Positions 8,586 through 15,022 of a DNA stretch of 47,088 bases are shown here, in pieces. Origin of the DNA: JANNXY01 sp964472605 (lineage in GTDB: Bacteria; Patescibacteriota; Minisyncoccia; Phycocordibacterales; CAIZIN01). The notes under the pieces were generated by a model. That model searched no databases. It worked only from the letters and a program-made list of their open reading frames with translations, and was not told the DNA's origin. Positions within the stretch are counted from its first letter, which is position 1. Each line of letters begins with the position of its first letter. The translations under genes were made by a program, and so were the position numbers. Location of the stretch: the NCBI GenBank assembly GCA_964472605.1, contig CAYYLG010000003.1:1-47088 (forward strand), in the 5' to 3' direction.

Positions 8586-8714
8586 TTAGTTACTCAAATC
8601 TTCAGAACATGGAGCCACCCCTTGTGGTTTACCGGCAAAATATGCAGGCACAAAATGAGCCACAGAATGAATCTGTGTCTCTCTTGTATTCTTTTGTGCG
8701 TACATGTTTTTCAT
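8586..8714 (-). CDS. Small ORF (42 aa) in the leader of the ABC exporter
   Basis: Read on the minus strand from the ATG at 8714 to the TAA at 8586. It begins MKNMYAQKNTRETQ and ends GVAPCSEDLSN, with one cysteine, no signal peptide and no membrane segment. The ATG lies 10 nt after a -10 box (8725-8730), so it would be the first start codon of a nearly leaderless transcript that continues through a hairpin into the exporter. It could be a leader peptide for attenuation, an exported peptide, or a chance ORF. I know no homologue. Confidence 0.35.
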   Translation of the reverse strand: MKNMYAQKNTRETQIHSVAHFVPAYFAGKPQGVAPCSEDLSN

Positions 8715-8724
8715 GTGAAGAACC

Positions 8725-8752
8725 ATATTAACACATGGTTTAGTATAGTCAA
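8725..8752 (-). promoter_or_regulatory. Promoter of the leader ORF and ABC exporter
   Basis: Minus-strand -35 TTGACT (8747-8752), 16-nt spacer, -10 TAATAT (8725-8730). The predicted start is near 8718, leaving about 240 nt before the exporter ATG at 8475. The leader contains two further hairpins: ACATG/CATGT near its 5' end and CACAGA/TCTGTG. Confidence 0.6.
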
Positions 8753-8771
8753 CTATGAAATTTCTGTATCT

Positions 8772-8814
8772 AAAATAAAAGAAAATGCCCCGGCGATTTG
8801 TAGGATCGCCGGGG
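8772..8814 (-). terminator. Strong intrinsic terminator of the first non-coding RNA locus
   Basis: A perfect GC-rich 10-bp stem, CCCCGGCGAT (8788-8797) with ATCGCCGGGG (8805-8814), is followed on the minus strand by CATTTTCTTTTATTTT. The U-tract exists only in the minus-strand direction, which fixes the orientation of the RNA upstream (8815-9431). Confidence 0.92.
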
Positions 8815-9431
8815 ACACGAGAGTCCGGAGTTGAACCGAATCTCTGACCGATAACACCTCTTGAGTGCTACTTCACCATATTTGGTAGCGCAAGGCTATG
8901 CGCTGAGTCTTGTTTACACACTCCTTCAGTCATTTGCCCGCTTCTCACGGGACACAAGACTAACTTACTTAAAGGAATGACCTCTGTTAACTTGTCTCGG
9001 GGGCCGTAGGCTTACGCTATCCCGAGCTAACAATGAGTTCACTTTCGCGACTCTCTTACCTGGCAGATTCGAATACGATCTTTATCCAGGTCATCAATTT
9101 TCCCTCGCTCGGTAGCTACATTACTGTAACTGTTTATCCGAGAGGAGCATCCTTGCGGGATGGGATTTGAAACCGGTTGCTCTAGCAGGGGTGCATCCAC
9201 TGCATCCATACCACCAATTGGTGTTGGTTCAAGCTTTGTGTTTTGGTGTTAAACGTATCAGGATTATTATTTCCCTGATCATTTCTAGGCTTTGCTGGCT
9301 CACTGAGAAATGTTTTACGTTTTTGCTAGGAAGCCACCTGGGTAAACCCAAGAGCAGAACACCTACACAAGGTTAATCAAGAGAATTTCTCTATCAAATA
9401 CCTTATTCGTTATTGACTCAACGAACCAGAG
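8815..9431 (-). ncRNA. Structured non-coding RNA of about 0.6 kb, family not identified
   Basis: No credible protein-coding ORF fills this kilobase, but the minus strand is almost continuously foldable. In order from the 5' end: TTCGTT/AACGAA; AAGGT/ACCTT enclosing AGAGAA/TTCTCT; the 16-nt motif at 9350-9365 followed by TGGG/CCCA; a three-way element closed by AAACGTA/TACGTTT containing CATTTCT/AGAAATG and ATCAGG/CCTGAT; CATCC/GGATG; ACCTGG/CCAGGT; a GAAA-capped GAGTCGC hairpin; CTCGGG/CCCGAG; a possible pseudoknot (8906-8981); AGCGCA/TGCGCT; TAGCAC/GTGTTA; and a T-arm-like hairpin with loop TTCAACT near the 3' end. A promoter lies upstream and a strong terminator downstream. The T-arm-like end and pseudoknot recall tmRNA, but no tag ORF or D-loop signature was found. 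RNase P signatures are absent. Two RNAs in tandem remain possible. Confidence 0.6.
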
Positions 9432-9437
9432 ATATAC

Positions 9438-9465
9438 AGTGTAGCATATATAAAAATACTGTCAA
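9438..9465 (-). promoter_or_regulatory. Promoter of the first non-coding RNA locus
   Basis: Minus-strand consensus -35 TTGACA (9460-9465), 16-nt spacer, -10 TACACT (9438-9443). The expected start is near 9431. It lies just downstream of the alaS stop at 9479, so the RNA has its own promoter. Confidence 0.7.
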
Positions 9466-9478
9466 GTCCTGTACTGAC

Positions 9479-11132
9479 TTACTCCAGAATTGCTTTAATT
9501 CTACGAATTCCTTGGGCAACTGCCTCCTCCTTTGCGATTCTAAACTTACCTAAGTCTCCCGTATTTGTAACATGTGGTCCGCCACAGAATTCCTTTGAGA
9601 AAGCGTGGTCTAGATCATTACCAATATAGTAAACAGTGACCGTATCTCCGTATTTATCGCCAAAGAAGTGTAATGCACCTGTTTTCTCTGCCTCTTCTTT
9701 AGATAGACTTACAACCTGAACAGGAAGTTTAGCTTCTATTTGTGCATTTACTATGTCCTCAACCTTTTTCTTTTCCTCATCTGTCATCTTTGCAGGATGA
9801 GTAAAGTCGAAACGAAGTCTCTCTGGAGTTATGTTACTTCCCTTCTGTGATACATGAGTCCCGAGAACTTGTCGCAGTGCCTGATGAAGCAAATGTGTAG
9901 CAGTGTGATACTTCACTGACATTTCTGAAGTGTCTCCAAGTCCACCTTTAAACTTCTGCTCTGCTCCAGCACGAGAAAGGTCTTGATGTTTCTTTATCAG
10001 CACCTCAACTTCACTTTGATTAATGTCTACTGATTTCTCCTTAGCCATTTCCATCGTAAGCTCGATTGGAAATCCATATGATTGATATAGATCAAAAACC
10101 TCTTCTGGAGAAAATGTCTGAATTTTTTCAAATCTTTTCATTCCTTCTGATAAAGTTTTTCTAAACTTTTGTTCCTCTTCATCAATAGTCTTCTTAATAT
10201 GTTCAGCTTTTTCTCCAACATTCTGATAGATATCTTTATAAGTTTCTATAACGCTCTCTGCAATCCAAAAGAGTGATCCATGTTCACCTGCCGATGAGGC
10301 AGGCTTCATTCCAAGTGTATCTGCATGACGCACAGCACGACGGAGTAGTCTGCGAAGTATGTATCCTTGGTCTGCATTTGCTGGCACCACACCATCAGAG
10401 ATGAGCATTACAGATGAACGTATATGGTCCGCCACAATTCTGCGGGATTTCTCGTTTTGATTTGTAGTGAATTCATCAATCTTGCCAACAATCTTAGAAA
10501 AAATATCTGTATCAAATACATTAGTCTTGCCCTGTATCACGGTAAGCAGGCGTTCGAAACCGGCACCGGTGTCTACATTCTTCTTTTCAAGCTTTGCAAC
10601 AATCTTTCCATCCTTCTTTTCGTATTCCATGAATACATCATTCCAAATCTCTACAACTTTCTGTTCATCATCGGCTTTGTCATATCCTTCCGGAGACAAA
10701 TCTCCCAATCCTNNNNNNNNNNNNNNNNNNNNNNNNNNNNNNNNNNNNNNNNNNNNNNNNNNNNNNNNNNNNNNNNNNNNNNNNNNNNNNNNNNNNNNNN
10801 NNNNNNNNNNNNAATTCATAAGACCATTTGATAGCATCTTCCTTGAAATAACTTCCAAGTGACCAGTTACCCATCATTTCAAAGAAAGTTAGGTGAGTAT
10901 TGTCTCCTACTTCATCAATGTCGTTCGTACGAACACATTTCTGTATATCAGCTAATTTGTCTCCCTGTGGATGAGGACGCCCCATGAGATATGGTACAAG
11001 AGGCTGCATACCAGCGGTGTTAAAAAGCACTGTGGGGTCATTCTCGGGCACGAGAGGTGCAGAAGGGATAATGGCGTGTCCCCTTGCCTTAAAAAATTCC
11101 AAAAATCGTTTACGAATCTCAGTTGATTGCAT
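9479..11132 (-). CDS. alaS: Alanine-tRNA ligase, short form, interrupted by an assembly gap
   Basis: Charges tRNA-Ala. The N-terminal part (11132 to 10813) starts MQSTEIRKRFLEFF and carries the class II motif 2 region RTNDIDEVGDNTHLTFFEMMGNWS. After the gap follow EIWNDVFMEY and NVDTGAGFERLL, the tRNA-binding helices and the editing domain with zinc ligands HTATHLLH and CGGPHVTNTGDLGKFRI. The protein stops right after the editing domain, so the C-terminal oligomerisation (C-Ala) domain is absent, as in many small genomes. 100 Ns at 10713-10812 hide the region holding the TGPCGP-type motif; the two halves are not in the same frame across exactly 100 nt, so the true gap length differs. A -10-like TAAATT lies 6 nt before the ATG. 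Confidence 0.93.
10287..10303. repeat. Small GC-rich palindrome inside alaS
   Basis: CCTGCC-GATGA-GGCAGG, a 6-bp perfect inverted repeat in otherwise AT-rich coding sequence, encoding the PASSAG stretch of AlaRS. It resembles the short CCTGCC/GGCAGG palindromes I recall being scattered through Parcubacteria genomes, including inside genes. Only one copy was noticed here, so its mobile or REP nature is inference. Confidence 0.35.
10713..10812. other. Assembly gap (100 Ns) in alaS, genuine missing sequence
   Basis: Exactly 100 Ns, a placeholder length. The two flanks share no repeated sequence, unlike the other two gaps, and conserved AlaRS residues between KWSYE and the EIWNDVF segment are missing. 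Real sequence is therefore absent here. Confidence 0.9.
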
Positions 11133-11164
11133 TTCACTAATTTAGCATAAAACCAAGAGGTTTT

Positions 11165-11677
11165 CTATTGAGAATACTGAAACCATTCTCCTCTCTTGTA
11201 TCCATCAATTAATTTTCTCGCGGTAGATCTCTCTGGTTCTTTATTTATTAAACCAGCCCAATCCTCCGCTCCAACTAAATCATCATTAAGCAAAAAATCA
11301 AAAAGGCGAGTTATTTTATTTGGGTGATTACTGTCTTGCCACAACAAAGCTTTTTTTGCGCAAGATCTCGCGGTTAACTTATCCTTATATCTATAAATAG
11401 CACAACTGATGGCGTGATGATACCAAAACCAAAGTATCTCATTTCTCCATTCATTTTCTGCGCCTGTAAGATTTATTGGATCAATGTTTTCCAATAGCTC
11501 TTTTACTTTATTGGTAATTAAATCTGGATTATTATAGTCCCATTTAGCAGTGGCCATTAGCTTTTGATCTTCCTCAGTATATCTATTAGAAAGCTCGAGT
11601 GGTGTATGAGCATTTAGTAATAAATATGCTTCCCTCATTGGACTACTTTCAATATTAAATTTTGGTGAAGTTTCCAT
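11165..11677 (-). CDS. Hypothetical protein, 170 aa, helical
   Basis: Not recognised. The product is soluble, rich in tryptophan and charged helices (for example NEWRNEILWFWYHHAISCAIYR and ARSCAKKALLWQ), and the C-terminal half (LLNDDLVGAEDWAGLI then STARKLIDGYK) has a helical-repeat (TPR-like) feel. No signal peptide or membrane segment. It ends 33 nt upstream of the alaS start and begins 10 nt after the MBL-fold gene, so the three are probably cotranscribed. Function unknown. Confidence 0.75.
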   Translation of the reverse strand: METSPKFNIESSPMREAYLLLNAHTPLELSNRYTEEDQKLMATAKWDYNNPDLITNKVKELLENIDPINLTGAENEWRNEILWFWYHHAISCAIYRYKDKLTARSCAKKALLWQDSNHPNKITRLFDFLLNDDLVGAEDWAGLINKEPERSTARKLIDGYKRGEWFQYSQ

Positions 11678-11686
11678 ATAGTTTAA

Positions 11687-12295
11687 TTATAATTTATTCA
11701 GTAAATTTAAAAATTCAATTTCAGTCTCTGGGGACTTTTGATAATGCATTGGGATTACTTTTTCAATTTTCTTAAACTTTTTAACAAATTCTAAAGCCTC
11801 GGTAGGACCAAAAGTGTAGAATCCTCCTACCGGAATCAAAGCATAATCCACTTCAAGATTGGTTACATCAATTCCTGACTCATAATACATATCTCCAGCA
11901 AAATATATTTTCTGGTTATCTACTTCAATTAATAATCCAAAATTCTCTTTTGGTCTTACTTTCACATTTGGCCCATGGTCAACATCAAAGAATTCTACTT
12001 TGATTTTATCGTCATCAATTTTATCTCCGACTTTCACTTCAACTATTTCTGACAGTAGCTTTTCTTCACCCAGAAGTTCAATACATTCGTAATTTAGATA
12101 CAATTTCTTTGGCACCAGTTTTTTAATTTGTTCAATTGAGAAATGATCTCCGTGAATATGTGACACTAGCATTGCATCTACTGCAATTCCCTCCAGCTTT
12201 TCTACTTGAGTATATGCACCAATATCTATCGCCAATTTATAACCAGACTCCGTTTCAATAATGAACCCAGACTGTTCAAATTTAGTAATTTTCAT
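11687..12295 (-). CDS. Metallo-beta-lactamase-fold metal-dependent hydrolase (UlaG/UPF0173-like)
   Basis: 202 residues. The metal-binding HxHxDH motif is SHIHGDHFS (about residues 46-54), with further ligands in FAGDMYYESGID and the C-terminal IPMHYQKSPE. The order MKITKFEQSGFIIETESG matches the compact beta-lactamase-like hydrolases of the UlaG/UPF0173 group. The substrate cannot be inferred. It stands head-to-head with the small secreted-protein gene at 12366. Confidence 0.82.
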   Translation of the reverse strand: MKITKFEQSGFIIETESGYKLAIDIGAYTQVEKLEGIAVDAMLVSHIHGDHFSIEQIKKLVPKKLYLNYECIELLGEEKLLSEIVEVKVGDKIDDDKIKVEFFDVDHGPNVKVRPKENFGLLIEVDNQKIYFAGDMYYESGIDVTNLEVDYALIPVGGFYTFGPTEALEFVKKFKKIEKVIPMHYQKSPETEIEFLNLLNKL

Positions 12296-12329
12296 ATATT
12301 TATCTTATCACAGCAAATTAAACATATCA

Positions 12330-12358
12330 TTGCAATACATTGATAAACATGGTATAAT
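12330..12358 (+). promoter_or_regulatory. Promoter giving a leaderless GTG-start mRNA
   Basis: -35 TTGCAA (12330-12335), 17-nt spacer, perfect -10 TATAAT (12353-12358). The GTG start codon at 12366 lies 7 nt further on, where transcription itself should begin, so the mRNA would have no 5' leader. Confidence 0.75.
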
Positions 12359-12365
12359 TTAGGCT

Positions 12366-12773
12366 GTGAAAAAAATACTGCTACTCCTGCTCATCGCAAT
12401 CGCCCTGCTCCCCAATGACCTCTTCGCTCGAGGCAGATCTGGTGGCTATAGTCGCTCGCGCATCCAATACGTGACCAAAACGGTCAAGGAAATGCCGGAA
12501 GACGCCGTCAAACTCGACAAGCCCACTGACGGATTCTACCAAGTCCAAGTCGTCTTCAAAAAGGCCGACAAATGGCTTGGTGTGATCCAGCTCACCGAGA
12601 TTGTCAAAGCCGAACGTGGGATCATTGAAGGCAAACCAATTGGTGAATTCATCCTTGTGGAAATACCTGGTGATCAAGTCGATCCCAAGATCGCCCCATT
12701 CGCTTACTACGCTGTGGTGAAGGAAGGAAAAATCACCTTACAAACAGTATCTGAACTTCGGCAAAGGCCCTAG
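12366..12773 (+). CDS. Small secreted protein of unknown function
   Basis: 135 residues. Residues 1-22 form a classical signal peptide (MKKILLLLLIAIALLPNDLFA, with LFA as the likely cleavage site), followed by a basic Arg/Ser/Gly stretch and a compact beta-rich domain without recognisable motifs. The start is GTG, read as Met. It is one of the few plus-strand genes and is visibly richer in G+C than its neighbours, which hints at recent acquisition. It is flanked by a divergent MBL-fold gene and a convergent YjdF-like gene. Function unknown. Confidence 0.75.
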   Translation: MKKILLLLLIAIALLPNDLFARGRSGGYSRSRIQYVTKTVKEMPEDAVKLDKPTDGFYQVQVVFKKADKWLGVIQLTEIVKAERGIIEGKPIGEFILVEIPGDQVDPKIAPFAYYAVVKEGKITLQTVSELRQRP

Positions 12774-12787
12774 TAAAGTTCTGCTTT

Positions 12788-13390
12788 TTATTTATCGAGT
12801 TTTGGCTTACGGAGAATGAAGAAAAGTATTGTAGCTGAGATTGCTCCTAGAGTATCAGCCATCATATCCTTCTGGGCGTCCCAAATGTCACCCTGACTAC
12901 CGAGATACGCCAAACCAGCTTCTGGGGCAGAATTAGCAGCATATATCCACTCTATGAGCTCATAACTCATCGCAATTGTAGCGATGAAAAATACTGGATA
13001 GGTAAATAATAGGAATTTATTACTTACCATCTTTTTGCTATATAACCACTCAGCTAAAGCAAAGGCATAGAACCCAACTGAGAAATGTGCAATTCTATCG
13101 AAATGATTTCGTGCAAATCCAAAAAAGTTTGTTACATAATCAAATGGCACTAGAGCAAATGTATAGTGCCCGCCAATTGTATGTAGGTAAACAAGTACAA
13201 ACATTAATGCATAAGCGGTATTTGAGAACCTGATTTTGCAAGCATAGAGAATCATGATAACCGCAAGGATTATCCAAACCGTAAGGTTCTCTACAAACCA
13301 TGTCGCTCGATCGATGGGATTGAAAGCTAATACAGTGAACAAAACTGCATATATTCCTAAAAGCCAATAAATAAATGATGTTTTTTGCAT
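12788..13390 (-). CDS. YjdF/DUF2238-family inner-membrane protein
   Basis: 200 residues with about six membrane helices. Family landmarks are GGHYTFALVPFDYV, the RNHFDRIAHFSVGFYAF segment, SYELIEW and the C-terminal GSQGDIWDAQKDMMADTLGA. I recognise these from E. coli YjdF-type proteins; the biochemical role is not established. It ends convergently with the secreted-protein gene, 14 nt away. Confidence 0.82.
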   Translation of the reverse strand: MQKTSFIYWLLGIYAVLFTVLAFNPIDRATWFVENLTVWIILAVIMILYACKIRFSNTAYALMFVLVYLHTIGGHYTFALVPFDYVTNFFGFARNHFDRIAHFSVGFYAFALAEWLYSKKMVSNKFLLFTYPVFFIATIAMSYELIEWIYAANSAPEAGLAYLGSQGDIWDAQKDMMADTLGAISATILFFILRKPKLDK

Positions 13391-13419
13391 CCCTAGATTA
13401 TAGCAAAAATAAAAATGTG

Positions 13420-14031
13420 TCAGCCTGTAAGAATTATCCCTTGATACTCAAGAGAGCTCATGTAGCTACACATAGTGGTTATGGGTGTAACGTAAATGTT
13501 TCCAGCACTACCATTTGATCTTCCATCTACTATGCCCGCAAGTCTATCAAAGGAATCAAATACCAATCCACCAATCGAACCAGGATGTTTCATTGGATCA
13601 CCTATATCAGCGCTAGTGAAAAATTTTGTAACAATTTTATCCACCCTAACGCTTATCGATTCCCATTCTGCATTTGCACTGTGCTGAACCAGTTTCATTA
13701 CCTCATGATTCGAAGCGATTGAAGCGACTATTGAAGCAGTCCTAGGAACATATCCTACACAAAGCGTAGCTAGTCCATATACATGATCATCATCGATCCT
13801 ACAACCCCATGTTTCTATCTTACCGTGATACTCCGTGAAGTATTCTACTAAGACATTGCTCCTATTGTTTAGGATAGACGCTGGGCACATTATCAAGGAT
13901 CCAAATATTAGTCCCCCACCAATAAGGTAAGTATCGCCTCTTCGTGCCTTTATCCTTACAAGCTTTGCTTTAACATCTGGATCAACCTGAACAGGTTCAA
14001 CTCTTCTTTCAGAAAGAATCAATTTACTCAT
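13420..14031 (-). CDS. Putative trypsin-fold protein, possibly inactive
   Basis: 203 residues, no signal peptide. The order of motifs resembles a chymotrypsin-like fold: TYLIGGGLIFGSLIMCPASIL in the position of the strand that normally carries the catalytic His, DDDHVYGLATLCVG like the Asp loop, and IGDPMKHPGSIGGLVFDSFDRLAGIV like the GDSGGP loop. The His is missing and the Ser loop is PGSIGG, so if the fold assignment is right the protein may be a pseudoprotease. The assignment is by eye and weak. Neighbours are a YjdF-like gene and a Na/Pi-type transporter. Confidence 0.35.
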   Translation of the reverse strand: MSKLILSERRVEPVQVDPDVKAKLVRIKARRGDTYLIGGGLIFGSLIMCPASILNNRSNVLVEYFTEYHGKIETWGCRIDDDHVYGLATLCVGYVPRTASIVASIASNHEVMKLVQHSANAEWESISVRVDKIVTKFFTSADIGDPMKHPGSIGGLVFDSFDRLAGIVDGRSNGSAGNIYVTPITTMCSYMSSLEYQGIILTG

Positions 14032-14081
14032 ATGAATGTAATTCCACTTAAAAGATTACTCCTATGAATTGTCTTGTCAAA

Positions 14082-15008
14082 TTATCTAACCATTATAACA
14101 ATCAGCCTCTCAAATTGTTTTATAAATATCAATCCTAATATTGCTGACAATATATTAAACAACATTTGGGCCAGGGATACCTGAACCTCAATATTTGAAG
14201 CAAGACTAGTTATGAGCCAAGTGAACTGATCAAGTAGTGGGATTACCAAAATCACACCTATTACATTAAACATGAAATGTGCCATTGCCGCCCTCTTTGC
14301 AGACCTATCCATAACAGATGATGCAATTAGTGCTGTGGTTGTTGTGCCAATATTTGCACCAAGGATTATTGAAAATGCCTGCGTAAACCCAATGAGCCCT
14401 CCTCCAGCCAAGATCACAGCAAGCGCAGATATAACCGCACTGGCCTGAAATATTGTTGAGAGTACTATGCCAACAAGAATTGATACAAATATCCCAGATG
14501 ACTTCGCAAGTAAATCAATAATAAGTGGATTTGACTTAAGAGGATCTACCAAAACTGAAATAATAAATAATGAAGAGAATATCAAACCGAAATAAAATAT
14601 TGGTTTACCTAAATACTGAAATCTTGTCCCAACTTTTGAGAGAATAAAGCCAAAGACCAATATAAACGGAGCGAGATCCAATAATTGAAAAGCAATTAGA
14701 TGAGTTGTGATTGTAGTTCCAATATTCGCACCAAAAATTATTCCAAGACTGTTTGTAAATGACAAAACTCCACCATGCACCAAACTCACGGCCATAACAG
14801 TAGTTGCTGTGGATGACTGCATTATGGCTGTAACACATGTTCCAACAAGCGTCCCAACTGTTGGACTCTTGGTCATCTTCTCAAGGACATACTTGAACTT
14901 ATCTCCAGCAAGTCTTTGTACTTGATGGCTAAATTTCTCTACCGCAAAAAGAAATACGAAAACTACTGCAATGATTGAAAATAGAATATATACAAGACTA
15001 TCGAACAT
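14082..15008 (-). CDS. Na+/Pi-cotransporter-family membrane protein
   Basis: 308 residues, about eight helices arranged as two inverted halves. Each half carries the family repeat: QSSTATTVMAVSLVHGG with IIFGANIGTTITTHLIA in the first, and QASAVISALAVILAGG with IILGANIGTTTTALIAS in the second. These QSS and GANIGTT motifs define the NptA/PNaS transporters, which import phosphate with sodium. The C-terminal PhoU-like domain found in some members is absent. It ends 15 nt before the pepF stop region and could be cotranscribed with it. Confidence 0.85.
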   Translation of the reverse strand: MFDSLVYILFSIIAVVFVFLFAVEKFSHQVQRLAGDKFKYVLEKMTKSPTVGTLVGTCVTAIMQSSTATTVMAVSLVHGGVLSFTNSLGIIFGANIGTTITTHLIAFQLLDLAPFILVFGFILSKVGTRFQYLGKPIFYFGLIFSSLFIISVLVDPLKSNPLIIDLLAKSSGIFVSILVGIVLSTIFQASAVISALAVILAGGGLIGFTQAFSIILGANIGTTTTALIASSVMDRSAKRAAMAHFMFNVIGVILVIPLLDQFTWLITSLASNIEVQVSLAQMLFNILSAILGLIFIKQFERLIVIMVR

Positions 15009-15022
15009 TCCTTAATTATAAT

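Noticed and set aside
8843..8900. A tRNA-Leu or tRNA-Ser ending at the T-arm-like hairpin
   Set aside because: There is no matching 5' acceptor strand at tRNA distance, no D-arm, and the anticodon-like loop lacks U33.
8815..9190. Firm annotation as tmRNA (ssrA)
   Set aside because: The T-arm-like end, pseudoknot and possible end pairing are suggestive, but the G3-U70 alanine pair, the D-loop signature and a tag ORF could not be found, so only an unidentified RNA is claimed.
9167..9376. 69-codon plus-strand ORF over the first RNA locus
   Set aside because: It lies antisense to a region with a clear minus-strand promoter, terminator and continuous RNA structure. The peptide has no sensible domain, and no promoter precedes it on the plus strand.
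8772..9465. RNase P RNA, group I or group II intron
   Set aside because: The RNase P GAGGAAAGTCC and ACAGAA-type core, the group I P7 (R/S) sequences and the group II domain V were searched by eye on both strands and not seen.
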